Below, piece after piece: positions 33,213-41,929 of a DNA stretch of 64,000 nt. A program made the position numbers and the translations under genes. Numbering within the stretch: position 1 is the stretch's first letter; every line of letters begins with the position of its first letter. The notes beneath the pieces are model-generated. The model was not told where the DNA came from. It worked only from the letters and a program-made list of their open reading frames with translations, and did not search any database. The stretch covers positions 62,001-126,000 of the forward strand of contig NZ_VKAA01000012.1 of assembly GCF_007096635.1 (NCBI RefSeq). The letters run 5' to 3'. Source of the stretch: Mycolicibacterium sp. 018/SC-01/001 (lineage in GTDB: Bacteria; Actinomycetota; Actinomycetes; Mycobacteriales; Mycobacteriaceae).

Positions 33213-34958
33213 TCAGCTGCGAACTTCGACGTCGTCGATCCGCGTCACGTCGCCGTCCTCGGGTCCGTGTGCGCGGCCGACGTGCGCCTCGCGCCGCATC
33301 CGCTCCACCATGTGCGGGTAGTGCAGCTCGAACGCGGGCCGCTCGGAACGGATCCGGGGCAGCTCGGTGAAGTTGTGCCGCGGCGGCGGGCAGCTGGTGG
33401 CCCACTCCAGCGAGTTGCCGTAGCCCCAGGGGTCGTCGACCATCACCGGCTCGCCGTAACGCCAGCTCTTGAAGATGTTCCACAGGAACGGCAGCGTCGA
33501 CAGGCCCAGGATGAACGCGCCGATCGTCGAGACGATGTTGAGCGTGGTGAACCCGTCGCTGGGCAGGTAGTCGGCGTAGCGGCGGGGCATGCCCTCGTCG
33601 CCGAGCCAGTGCTGCACCAGGAACGTCGTGTGGAACCCGATGAACGTCAACCAGAAGTGCAGCTTGCCCAGCCGCTCGTCGAGCAGCCGGCCCGTCATCT
33701 TCGGGAACCAGAAGTAGATGCCTGCGTAGGTCGCGAACACGATGGTGCCGAAGAGCACGTAGTGGAAGTGGGCGATCACGAAGTAGCTGTCGGTGACGTG
33801 GAAGTCCAGCGGCGGGCTGGCCAGCAGCACACCCGACAGACCGCCGAGCAGGAACGTGATGATGAAGCCGACGGAGAACAGCATCGGTGTCTCGAAGGTC
33901 AGCTGCCCCTTCCACATCGTGCCGATCCAGTTGAAGAACTTGATGCCGGTGGGTACCGCGATCAGGAACGTCATGAACGAGAAGAACGGCAGCAGGACAG
34001 CTCCTGTGGCGTACATGTGGTGCGCCCACACCGCCACCGACAGCGCGGCGATGCCGAGCGTGGCGTAGATCAGCGTGGTGTAGCCGAAGATGGGCTTGCG
34101 GGAGAACACCGGGAAGATCTCGCTGACGATGCCGAAGAACGGCAGCGCGATGATGTACACCTCGGGGTGACCGAAGAACCAGAACAGGTGTTGCCACAGC
34201 AGCACACCGCCGTTGGCCGGGTCGTAGACGTGTGCGCCGAGGTGACGGTCGGCCGCGAGCCCGAACAGCGCGGCGGTCAGCAGCGGGAACGCCAGCAGCA
34301 CCAGGATCGAGGTCACCAGGATGTTCCAGGTGAAGATCGGCATCCGGAACATCGTCATACCGGGGGCACGCATGCAGACCACGGTGGTGATCATGTTGAC
34401 CGCGCCGAGAATCGTGCCCAGGCCGCCGACGGCCAGGCCCATGATCCACAGGTCACCGCCCGCGCCCGGCGAGTGGATCGAGTCGGTCAGCGGCGAGTAC
34501 GCCGTCCAGCCGAAGTCGGCGGCGCCACCGGGGGTGATGAACCCGGCGATGGCGATCATGGCGCCGAAGAGGAACAGCCAGAAGGAGAACGCGTTGAGCC
34601 GCGGGAACGCGACGTCGGGGGCGCCGATCTGCAGCGGCAGCACGAGGTTGGCGAATCCGAACACGATCGGGGTCGCGTAGAACAGCAGCATGACCGTGCC
34701 GTGCATGGTGAACAGCTGGTTGTACTGCTCGTTGGACAGGAACTGCAGCCCCGGAACCGCGAGTTCGGTGCGGATGAACAGCGCCATCAACCCACCGATG
34801 AGGAAGAACGCGAAGCACGCGACGCAGTACATGATGCCGATCAGCTTGTGATCGGTGGTGGTCACGAGCTTGTAGATCAGGTTGCCCTTGGGCCCGATAC
34901 GCGACGGAAAAGGACGCCGTGCCTCGAGTTCTCCGATGGGGGGCGCTTCGGCTACCAC
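33213..34958 (-). CDS. ctaD: Cytochrome c oxidase subunit I (aa3 type)
   Basis: Catalytic heme-copper subunit of the terminal oxidase that reduces O2 with electrons from the cytochrome bcc complex. In 581 residues there are twelve membrane segments, the heme a His in FTMHGTVMLL, the Cu-B His-Tyr crosslink region HPEVYIIALPFFG, the His pair in WAHHMYATG and heme ligands in FVIAHFHYVLFG. Length and motifs are those of the mycobacterial enzyme. The subunit II and III genes are elsewhere, as usual in mycobacteria. Confidence 0.97.
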   Translation of the reverse strand: MVAEAPPIGELEARRPFPSRIGPKGNLIYKLVTTTDHKLIGIMYCVACFAFFLIGGLMALFIRTELAVPGLQFLSNEQYNQLFTMHGTVMLLFYATPIVFGFANLVLPLQIGAPDVAFPRLNAFSFWLFLFGAMIAIAGFITPGGAADFGWTAYSPLTDSIHSPGAGGDLWIMGLAVGGLGTILGAVNMITTVVCMRAPGMTMFRMPIFTWNILVTSILVLLAFPLLTAALFGLAADRHLGAHVYDPANGGVLLWQHLFWFFGHPEVYIIALPFFGIVSEIFPVFSRKPIFGYTTLIYATLGIAALSVAVWAHHMYATGAVLLPFFSFMTFLIAVPTGIKFFNWIGTMWKGQLTFETPMLFSVGFIITFLLGGLSGVLLASPPLDFHVTDSYFVIAHFHYVLFGTIVFATYAGIYFWFPKMTGRLLDERLGKLHFWLTFIGFHTTFLVQHWLGDEGMPRRYADYLPSDGFTTLNIVSTIGAFILGLSTLPFLWNIFKSWRYGEPVMVDDPWGYGNSLEWATSCPPPRHNFTELPRIRSERPAFELHYPHMVERMRREAHVGRAHGPEDGDVTRIDDVEVRS

Positions 34959-35179
34959 GTGGTCCTCCAGCCTTCCTGATGCACCGGGACGGCACAGGCT
35001 TGCCGACGAGCTTTCCCGGTGGAGTTCGACCGCAATCCTAACCCCCGGACCCGACAGAAGTCGGGGTGGTCCTACAAACTGTCGTAATCATGTCAGCATC
35101 ACCTCGACAGCGACGTCGCTGACCCGCGTGACCAGCATCGGGAGCCTCCCGCGACGCCCCGGGTGTTACCGTCTGCGTC

Positions 35180-36331
35180 GTGTCGTCGGCCGTCGGGATT
35201 CGTGCAGTGCGGATCATCGGTCGAGGCCCGAGGCGTGTGCTCGCGATCGCGCTGAGCACCACCGTGGCAGCCCTGCTGTCCGGGTGCGGCGGCGCGGATC
35301 AGCCGGCGGGCTCCGCGGCCGGTTCGACGTCGATCGTCACCAGCACCACCCGGATCGCCAGCGCGGGCGTTCTCGGCAACGACCGCCGGCCGGACGAGTC
35401 GTGCGCGCCGGAGCCCGCGCCGCTCGACGAGGGCCCGCCCGAGCGGCAGGTGCGCAACGCGGCAGGACACTCCATCACTCCCCCGATCCCGGACACGACG
35501 ACGGTCGTGGCCGACCCGCAGCGCATCGTCGTCCTGGCGGGCGACCACCTCGACGCCCTGTGCGCGCTGGGGTTGCAGTCCCGCATCGTCGCCGCCGCGC
35601 TGCCGGACGGCTCCCCCGATCAACCGTCCTATCTCGGCACGGTGGTCCATCAGCTGCCGGGGGCGGGCAGTCGCTCCGATCCTGACCTCGACGCGGTGCG
35701 CGGCGCCCGGCCCGATCTGATCCTGGGTTCGGTGGGTCTGACGCCGCAGTTGTTCCCGGAGCTCACACAGATCGCCCCGACGGTGTTCACCGGCCCGCCC
35801 GGCGCGGCGTGGAAGGACGATCTGCGCGCCGTCGGCGCGGCGACGGGCCGGCTCGACGCGGCGAACCGACTGCTCGAGGACTTCGACCGGCAGGCCGACA
35901 GGGTCGGCACCGACAGCGACGCCGTCCATTTCCAGGCCTCGGTCGTGCAGTTCACCGACACCACCATGCGCGTGTTCGGCACCGACAACTTCCCGGCCAG
36001 CGTCCTGGCTGCCATCGGCGTGGATCGCCCTGTCACCCAACGCTTCTCGGACAAGCCCTACATCGAGGTGGGCATCTCCGACGAGGACCTCGCCGACTCG
36101 CCCGACTTCTCCGCCGCCGACGGCGACATCGTCTACCTGTCGTTCGCCACCGCAGAAGCACGCGACCGGGCTCCCGCGGTGATGAACAGCGATGCGTGGA
36201 AGAAGCTGTCGGCCAATCGCGACAACCGGATCTATGCGGTCAACAACGAGATCTGGCAGACGGGCCAGGGCATCGTCGCCGCCCGCGGCATCATGGCCGA
36301 TCTCCGGCTGGTCAACGCGCCGATCAACTGA
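35180..36331 (+). CDS. fecB: FecB-like periplasmic iron-siderophore/heme binding lipoprotein
   Basis: A 383-residue substrate-binding lipoprotein. The GTG start leads into a signal peptide with the lipobox LLSGC and lipidated Cys36. The two-lobed TroA/FecB fold follows: PQRIVVLAGDHLDALCALG, RPDLILGSVGLTPQLFPELT and DNRIYAVNNEIWQTGQGI. As I recall, M. tuberculosis FecB binds carboxymycobactin and heme. It is divergent from ctaD. Its stop overlaps by eight bases the stop of the convergent oxygenase gene, marking the exact edge of the accessory operon. Confidence 0.9.
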   Translation: MSSAVGIRAVRIIGRGPRRVLAIALSTTVAALLSGCGGADQPAGSAAGSTSIVTSTTRIASAGVLGNDRRPDESCAPEPAPLDEGPPERQVRNAAGHSITPPIPDTTTVVADPQRIVVLAGDHLDALCALGLQSRIVAAALPDGSPDQPSYLGTVVHQLPGAGSRSDPDLDAVRGARPDLILGSVGLTPQLFPELTQIAPTVFTGPPGAAWKDDLRAVGAATGRLDAANRLLEDFDRQADRVGTDSDAVHFQASVVQFTDTTMRVFGTDNFPASVLAAIGVDRPVTQRFSDKPYIEVGISDEDLADSPDFSAADGDIVYLSFATAEARDRAPAVMNSDAWKKLSANRDNRIYAVNNEIWQTGQGIVAARGIMADLRLVNAPIN

Positions 36332-37367
36332 TGCGGTCGTGGTGGCGCGCCTGCTGCCCGAACTGGTTGGGTTCCAGCGCGCCGTCAGGCAGCACCAGCT
36401 CGCCGGACTCGATGCGACGCCGCAGATACGCGAACGTCTGCGCCGTCTGGGCGAAGAGGTGCTCTCCCGCGCGCAAGGCCGGGCGCGCCACCGTGCCCGT
36501 GTCGGCGAACTGCGCAAGGGGTGCGACCTGCGTGTCGTAGTCGACGTTGAAGAACAGCGGGAAGGAGTAGCGCTCCTCGGCGACGCGCCGCACCCGATGG
36601 CTGGTGGCCACGAACGCGCCGTTGGTCCACAGCTCGAGCAGATCACCGATGTTGACCACGTAGGTGCCCTCGATCGGAGGCACGTCGATCCACTCGCCGG
36701 CGCCGTTCTGTACTTCCAGACCCGGTGCGGTCGGCTTGAGCAGCGTGAAGCATTCGTAGTCGGTGTGCGCGCCGATCCCGGGTGCATCGCTGGCGTCCGA
36801 GTTGTAGGGGTAGTGCACCAGCCGCAACTGGCTCGGGGGTTTGGTGGCGTGGCGGGAGAAGACGTCGGGGTCCTCGCCGAGGGCGACCGCGAACGCGCGG
36901 AGCAACCGGTGCCCGACCGCCATGATCGCGTCGTAGTAGGCCGTGACCGCCGCCGCGAAACCCGGCAGCGCCGGCCAGGTGTTCGGGCCCAGCATCGGAT
37001 TGCCGCTCAGATGGTCGGGATCGTCAGCGGGCAGGTCCAGCCCCGTGTCGAAGGCTTCTTTGAAGTCGCCGACGCCTGCCTCGACGCCCTCCTCGCCGAT
37101 CGGGACGTAGCCCCGATGGCATCGGGACAACCCGATGTAGCTGCGCATCTTCTCCTCCAGAGGCAGCGCGAAGAATGCCTTCGTGGCGCAGAGCAGCTCG
37201 TCGAAAAGGGCCTCGTCGACACCCGACCCGCTGACGTAGAAGAAACCGATGTCGCGGGCGGCGGCGCCGATCGATGCCGCCACCCGGTCGCGCTCCGCCC
37301 GGTCGTCGGACCGCAGACCGCTGATGTCGACGACGGGTATCGACGTGAACGACGTGGCCGTACTCAT
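36324..37367 (-). CDS. 2-oxoglutarate/Fe(II)-dependent oxygenase, isopenicillin-N-synthase family
   Basis: A 347-residue non-heme iron oxygenase. It has the N-terminal DIOX_N region (IPVVDISGLRSDDRAERD, DIGFFYVSGSGVDEAL), the iron triad His201-X-Asp203 (IGAHTDYECF) and His257 (VATSHRVRR), and the 2-oxoglutarate/substrate-anchoring Arg266-X-Ser268 (ERYSFPLFF). Relatives hydroxylate or desaturate amino acids and related small molecules. It is the last gene of an eight-gene operon that also encodes an importer and two hydrolases. Its ATG overlaps the preceding stop (ATGA). It probably oxidises the imported compound or its hydrolysis product; the substrate is unknown. Confidence 0.87.
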   Translation of the reverse strand: MSTATSFTSIPVVDISGLRSDDRAERDRVAASIGAAARDIGFFYVSGSGVDEALFDELLCATKAFFALPLEEKMRSYIGLSRCHRGYVPIGEEGVEAGVGDFKEAFDTGLDLPADDPDHLSGNPMLGPNTWPALPGFAAAVTAYYDAIMAVGHRLLRAFAVALGEDPDVFSRHATKPPSQLRLVHYPYNSDASDAPGIGAHTDYECFTLLKPTAPGLEVQNGAGEWIDVPPIEGTYVVNIGDLLELWTNGAFVATSHRVRRVAEERYSFPLFFNVDYDTQVAPLAQFADTGTVARPALRAGEHLFAQTAQTFAYLRRRIESGELVLPDGALEPNQFGQQARHHDRIS

Positions 37368-37879
37368 GGTCTGATCGCTCCTTCTCGCTCGGTGACCGTC
37401 CAGCGCACGCCATCGGCCACCAGGTGGTCGTCGTCGCTCAGCCAGGCACACATGTCTGCGGTGTCCCCGATCCGTACGCCCGCGTCGCTCGCCCACGCCA
37501 CGAGCTCACCCACGCGGACCAGGACCGCGGTGCGGTGTGCGCCCGCGGACAGGAACAGCGCGCCCGCCGGCTCGACCGGTCCGTCCTCGCGCACCCACCG
37601 CTCCTCGTAGGTCTCGTGCACCCCGATCTCCACGAGAGTGCCGTTCTCCCAGCGCATTCGGCCGGCATCCGGCATGCCGGTCGGCTGGATGTCGACGTCG
37701 CGGCGCCAGCAGAAGACGTCGCCGCTCTGTGAGAGCGCACCCGCGAATCCCCGGCTGTCCACATACCCTGTGGGGCCCTGCAGCCACGTGACATCGGTGG
37801 AGGTGTCCGCCACCCCCGCGGCGTCCACCAGCAGCACCCGCCGCCACAGTCCGAGGCAGTCGGCCATCGACACGATCAC
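37364..37879 (-). CDS. Trp-rich protein of unknown family in the ABC/oxygenase operon
   Basis: A 171-residue soluble protein with no family I can name with confidence. It is rich in aromatic residues, with recognisable blocks such as CLGLWRRVLLVDAAGV, VTWLQGPTGYVDSRGFAG, ENGTLVEIGVHETYEERWVR and GVRWTVTEREGA. The strand-rich, Trp-lined pattern is reminiscent of small lipocalin-like binding barrels. The GTG at 37877-37879 overlaps the preceding stop, and its own stop overlaps the oxygenase ATG, so it is made with the catabolic enzymes. A binding protein or an isomerase-like enzyme is possible. Confidence 0.65.
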   Translation of the reverse strand: MIVSMADCLGLWRRVLLVDAAGVADTSTDVTWLQGPTGYVDSRGFAGALSQSGDVFCWRRDVDIQPTGMPDAGRMRWENGTLVEIGVHETYEERWVREDGPVEPAGALFLSAGAHRTAVLVRVGELVAWASDAGVRIGDTADMCAWLSDDDHLVADGVRWTVTEREGAIRP

Positions 37880-38703
37880 CGCGCGAACCGCTCGTCGAAG
37901 TGGCGGGTCATCTCCGGCCAGACGTGCGGATCGTGGCCGGGAATCAGCGGATAACCCTTCTCCTGGGCCAGTGCCTTGAGGCGTCGGATCGGCTCGATGG
38001 TCTCGGCCGGGTCGACGTCGATGAACCCGCCGATGGGCAGCTCCTGCTCGATGTTCTCCGTCAGGTCGGCCGCATCGAAGGCGAACACGTACCCACCGCC
38101 GCCCACCGATTCGTCGAGTTCGACGAGGAAGCTCTGATGGCCGGGCGTGTGCCCGTAGGTCGGGATCGCCGAGATGCCCGGCGCGATCTCGGCTTCGCCG
38201 TCGGCGAGACGCCAATCGATGGACGGATCGTCGAAGTCCACGCGGAAGATCGCGTGCCGCTCGGGCTCCGGATGGTTCGCCAACCCATACTCCACCTCGC
38301 GACGCTGGGCGTGCACCGGCACCTTGCCGGCGAACAGCTTCAACCCGCCGGCGTGATCGGTGTGCAGATGTGACACCGCCACCACCCGGATCTCGTCGAC
38401 GTCGATTCCGATGTCGGACAACGACTCCTCGATCGGCTCCCCCGATCCGGGCAGGATGGGCTGGTACTCGACACTCGGGTAGTAGCGGCGCCGCAGGTAC
38501 GGGTCGCGGATCAGCGCCGTGTTGAACCCGGTGTCGAGCAGGATCCAACCTCCGTCGGTCTGCAGCAGCACCCCGGGCACCGGCTCCCGCAACCGGATAC
38601 CGTCCGGGGCACCGTGCACCGACACCGACTTGGGCAGCTCCTCCCACCCGAGGGTGAGCAGGACGATCCGACGGACTCCGCTGCGCCGCGCCAGCGTCAC
38701 CAT
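37876..38703 (-). CDS. MBL-fold metallo-hydrolase, N-acyl homoserine lactonase-like
   Basis: A 275-residue metallo-beta-lactamase-fold hydrolase. The dinuclear zinc motif is His112-X-His114-X-Asp116-His117 in SHLHTDHAGG, with His185 in YGHTPGH, bridging Asp210 in FAFDAADL and a last His in LIPGHDPHVW. The overall layout resembles the AiiA/AttM lactonases, which open N-acyl homoserine lactones or gamma-butyrolactone. A lactone or cyclic ester/amide intermediate in this operon's pathway is therefore plausible but inferred. Its ATG shares one base with the stop of the binding-protein gene (TGATG). Confidence 0.85.
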   Translation of the reverse strand: MVTLARRSGVRRIVLLTLGWEELPKSVSVHGAPDGIRLREPVPGVLLQTDGGWILLDTGFNTALIRDPYLRRRYYPSVEYQPILPGSGEPIEESLSDIGIDVDEIRVVAVSHLHTDHAGGLKLFAGKVPVHAQRREVEYGLANHPEPERHAIFRVDFDDPSIDWRLADGEAEIAPGISAIPTYGHTPGHQSFLVELDESVGGGGYVFAFDAADLTENIEQELPIGGFIDVDPAETIEPIRRLKALAQEKGYPLIPGHDPHVWPEMTRHFDERFAR

Positions 38704-40280
38704 CACCCCACCGACAATGCCGCCAGGCGCAGCGAATTCGGGTTCGTCACGACGTGGGCCTGTTCGACGCCCTTGAGCCACGGCTGAGCCACCATGAAAT
38801 CGTTGACGTCGGCAACGTTGAGCCAGCAGCCCGTCTTCACCGCTTCCTCACCGGCAGTGGAGAAGTCCGCGTCCGCTCCAGTCGGCAGGCCCTTGGCCAG
38901 TGCATCGGTGATCCCCGGAGAGGAGCACCCGAAGAAGTTCAGGCCGCCGTCGGCGTCCCAGGAGATGTGCCCCCAGGTGTAGGGCGACGGTGCGTCGGGC
39001 CATCCGAGATAGGTCATGATCTCCGGCCCGGCCTGACCGTCGCCGCCGATCCACCCGTAGATCTCCGACGTCGGGTAGGCCTGCACCTTGGCGGTCAGAC
39101 CGGCTGCAGCCAGCTGGGTTTGGAGCAGGTTGCTGATCAGCTGGTTGTCCGGGTTCGACGAGTCGTACCCGATGGTGACGGCCTTCTGATCGGCGGGCAG
39201 CCCGGCCGCGATGCCGGACAGCACCGACGGATCGTGGGTCACCGACTGCTTGGCGTACTGCGCCTCCATGACGTTCGGCGGGTAGATCTGCTCGGCCTTC
39301 TTGCCTCGACCGAAGTACGTCTGCTTGACCAACTCGTCGACATCGACGGCCTGCATGACGGCGTTGCGGTTCTTCGGGTCGGTCATCATCCCCTTCTTGG
39401 GGTTGATGTAGACGAAGTTCGACATCATGGTCGGCAGCGAGTAGTTCGCGTACGACTTGTTGTCGAGGTACGACTGCACGGCCGAGGACGGCAGGTCGTG
39501 CAGGATCGCGGCGAGCTGACCGTTGTTGAACTGCAACTGCTGCGCCGAGACGTCGGTGATCACCGGCATTTCGACCTTCTCGAAATACGGCTTGTTACCC
39601 CAGTATTCCGGGAAGGCGGTCAGCTCGTACTTCGAGCCGACCTCGGCAGCGGTCAGCGTGTAGGGGCCGGTGCCCAGGTCATGGGTGGTGAGGTAGCCCT
39701 GTGCGTTGTCGGCGCCGGCGTTCTTCTGCAACCCTTCGGGGCTGAGCATCCTCGGGCCGTACGGGCAGGCCAGGTAGTCGAGGAACGCCGAGTTGGGTGC
39801 CTTCAGCGTGACGGTGACGTCGTAGTCGCCCTGGGTGGTGACCGATTCGATGTCGGAGACCATGTAGGCCGGGCCCTGGTTGACGGCAGCCCGCCGGTCG
39901 AAGGAGGCCTTCACCGCCGCCGACGTGAAGGGTGTTCCGTCGTGGAACTTCACGCCCTGGCGCAGCTTGAACGTGAACACCTTGTTGTCCGGTGACGCGG
40001 TCCACTCGGTGGCCAACAACGGCTCGAGTTCGGGCTTCTCGGTGCCCGCCTTGTACTGCAGCAGACCCTCGTAGGTGTTCGTGGTCAACAGCAGGCCCTG
40101 GCCTGCGTAGTAGACGTCGGGGTCCGGCGGTTGGCCGATGTCCTGCAGGAACGACAGGTGCAGCACCTTGTCCGTCGGCGCCGCACTGGGCGTGCTGCTT
40201 CCGGAATCCGAACCGCCGCAAGCGGTCAGGGTCAGCACCAGTGCGGCGAGGGCCGCGCCGAACCTCAGACGTCGGCTCAT
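38703..40280 (-). CDS. ABC-transporter substrate-binding lipoprotein, family 5 (oligopeptide/nickel type)
   Basis: A 525-residue extracytoplasmic binding protein with a signal peptide ending in the lipobox LTAC (Cys21). Family 5 features are YEGLLQYKAGTEKPELEPLL, WTASPDNKVFTFKLRQGVKF and HDGTPFTSAAVKASFDR. It should deliver a peptide-like or other polar ligand to the DppBC-type permeases encoded upstream. Sitting inside the operon between two hydrolase genes, rather than first, it ties import to catabolism. Its ATG overlaps the preceding stop (ATGA). Confidence 0.9.
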   Translation of the reverse strand: MSRRLRFGAALAALVLTLTACGGSDSGSSTPSAAPTDKVLHLSFLQDIGQPPDPDVYYAGQGLLLTTNTYEGLLQYKAGTEKPELEPLLATEWTASPDNKVFTFKLRQGVKFHDGTPFTSAAVKASFDRRAAVNQGPAYMVSDIESVTTQGDYDVTVTLKAPNSAFLDYLACPYGPRMLSPEGLQKNAGADNAQGYLTTHDLGTGPYTLTAAEVGSKYELTAFPEYWGNKPYFEKVEMPVITDVSAQQLQFNNGQLAAILHDLPSSAVQSYLDNKSYANYSLPTMMSNFVYINPKKGMMTDPKNRNAVMQAVDVDELVKQTYFGRGKKAEQIYPPNVMEAQYAKQSVTHDPSVLSGIAAGLPADQKAVTIGYDSSNPDNQLISNLLQTQLAAAGLTAKVQAYPTSEIYGWIGGDGQAGPEIMTYLGWPDAPSPYTWGHISWDADGGLNFFGCSSPGITDALAKGLPTGADADFSTAGEEAVKTGCWLNVADVNDFMVAQPWLKGVEQAHVVTNPNSLRLAALSVG

Positions 40281-40924
40281 CGTGCCGCTCCTTCCAGAAC
40301 AGGTGTCGCCGCACCGGTCTCGGCGAAAGCGTCGAGGATCTCCTCGGTGGTGCGCATGGCACCGGTCTGCAGGTACTCCATCGCATCCAGCGCGGCGTCG
40401 TGCCGGTACTGCGTCGATCCACCGACGCAGTCGGTCACCACCCGCACGTAGAAGTCGCGCTGGTGGGCGTCGGCGAAGGTGTAGTGCACGCAGACGTCGG
40501 TGAGGCCACCGATGAGGATCAGCGTGTCGGCCTTGAGTCCGGAGAGCACGATTTCGAATTCCGTGCCGATGAACCCGGAGTAACGCCGTTTGACGATGTG
40601 GAATTCGTGATTGGGCCCAGTGAAATCTGGCAACAGCGCGGGGTGCAGTGGAGTACCCGGACGACCCTCGATGCAGTGCTCACCCTCCACTCCGTCGAGT
40701 TCGCGGCCGAAGTCGATGCCGCTGGGGCGGTGCACCTCCTGGAAGAACACGATGGGGATGCCGGCCGCGCGGGCGGCGTCGATCAGGCGTTGGGCGCGGG
40801 CGATTCGATCGTCGTAGCCGGGCATGTGTTCGATGCCCACCTCCTCGGCCGGCATGCCGCCGGCCTCCTGCATGTCGACCACGACGAGTACGGGATTGCC
40901 CACGATCAGTGGCTGTTTCGGCAC
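40277..40924 (-). CDS. Cysteine hydrolase, isochorismatase-like superfamily
   Basis: A 215-residue hydrolase with the superfamily triad Asp17 (LVVVDMQE), Lys112 (IVKRRYSGF) and Cys145 (GGLTDVCVHYT), and the cis-peptide region just before the Cys. The Cys makes it an amidohydrolase type (related to biuret hydrolase, N-carbamoylsarcosine amidase and ureidoacrylate hydrolase) rather than a true isochorismatase, which has no nucleophilic Cys. A role in releasing ammonia or a carbamoyl group from the imported compound is inferred. The GTG start directly abuts the stop of the permease gene. Confidence 0.86.
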   Translation of the reverse strand: MPKQPLIVGNPVLVVVDMQEAGGMPAEEVGIEHMPGYDDRIARAQRLIDAARAAGIPIVFFQEVHRPSGIDFGRELDGVEGEHCIEGRPGTPLHPALLPDFTGPNHEFHIVKRRYSGFIGTEFEIVLSGLKADTLILIGGLTDVCVHYTFADAHQRDFYVRVVTDCVGGSTQYRHDAALDAMEYLQTGAMRTTEEILDAFAETGAATPVLEGAAR

Positions 40925-41929
40925 CTATCCTCCTGTTACTGCGATACGGGGGTCTGCGGCGGCCTGGAGCAGGTCCACGGCCGTGTTGATGACGACGTAG
41001 AGGGCGCCGAGCATGAGCGTGACGCCGGCGATGGCGGGAAAGTCGGCGACGGGGATGCTCTGTGCGATGTACTGGCCGATCCCGGGCCAGCCGAAGACCT
41101 GCTCGACCACCAGCACACCGGAGAACATCAGGCCGACTTGCAATCCCGTCATCGACAATGCGGCGCCGACGGAATTGCGCAGGACGTGGCGGCCCATGAT
41201 CTGGGCTTCGGACAGTCCTTTGGCGCGGGCAGTCCGCGCGTAGTCGCTGTCGATGTCGTCGATCAGGCTGCTGCGCAGCACCCGTCCGATCGCCACGGCG
41301 GGGCCAAGTGCGATGACGACGGCCGGCAACAGGAGGTGGTGCAGTGCATCGGCGACGACGTCGAATCTGCCGTGCAGGAGTCCGTCGATCGTCAACAGAC
41401 CGGTCGGTCCGTCTGGGACGTCGGCCAGTCCGATGCGGCCGTTGGCCGGCACCCATCCCAGCGTCTTGTAGAACACGAGCAGGCCGAGGATGCCCAGCAG
41501 GAACATGGGCGCCGACGCACTGGTGAACAGGACGGCGCGCAACACCTGCGCGCCAGGCCATTTCAGCGTCGTGCTGAACGCGAGGAGGGCTGCGAGCACC
41601 AGCGCGATCGCCAGACCGTACATGGCCAGTTCCAGCGTGGCGGGGAAGAACGTGCCGAGATCGGAGAGCACTGGGTGCCGGGTCCGGTAGGAGGTACCGA
41701 GATCACCTGTCGCCGCGCCGGTCAGAGAGTGCCAGAACTGCACCAGCACTGGGTCGTTGAGACCGAGGGCCTCCCGACGCGCCGCCACTGCCGATCCGGA
41801 TGCCTGGGCACCCAGCTGCGCCTTGACCGGGTCCAGCGGTGAGATGTGCTGGAGCAGGAACATCACGCCGGTCAGCGCGATCAGGATGGCGAACATCGCG
41901 CCCACCCGGGTCAACACGAACGTCTTCAT
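40925..41929 (-). CDS. DppB-type ABC permease
   Basis: Inner-membrane permease of 334 residues with six hydrophobic segments. It has the N-terminal block MKTFVLTRVGAMFAILIAL, FLLQHISPLDPV after the first helix, and the EAA-like cytoplasmic loop YARTARAKGLSEAQIMGRHV. QVFGWPGIGQYIAQSI is typical of oligopeptide permease subunit B. Its ATG overlaps the stop of the DppC gene. It forms the channel with the DppC protein. Confidence 0.91.
   Translation of the reverse strand: MKTFVLTRVGAMFAILIALTGVMFLLQHISPLDPVKAQLGAQASGSAVAARREALGLNDPVLVQFWHSLTGAATGDLGTSYRTRHPVLSDLGTFFPATLELAMYGLAIALVLAALLAFSTTLKWPGAQVLRAVLFTSASAPMFLLGILGLLVFYKTLGWVPANGRIGLADVPDGPTGLLTIDGLLHGRFDVVADALHHLLLPAVVIALGPAVAIGRVLRSSLIDDIDSDYARTARAKGLSEAQIMGRHVLRNSVGAALSMTGLQVGLMFSGVLVVEQVFGWPGIGQYIAQSIPVADFPAIAGVTLMLGALYVVINTAVDLLQAAADPRIAVTGG

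Noticed and set aside
37876..38703. A quorum-quenching AHL lactonase acting alone.
   Set aside because: The fold fits, but the gene is embedded in and co-translated with a catabolic operon, so a pathway lactone is more likely than signal degradation.
40277..40924. Isochorismatase (EntB-type) for siderophore synthesis, given nearby fecB.
   Set aside because: The catalytic Cys145 with Asp17 and Lys112 indicates an amidohydrolase; no other siderophore synthesis genes are present.
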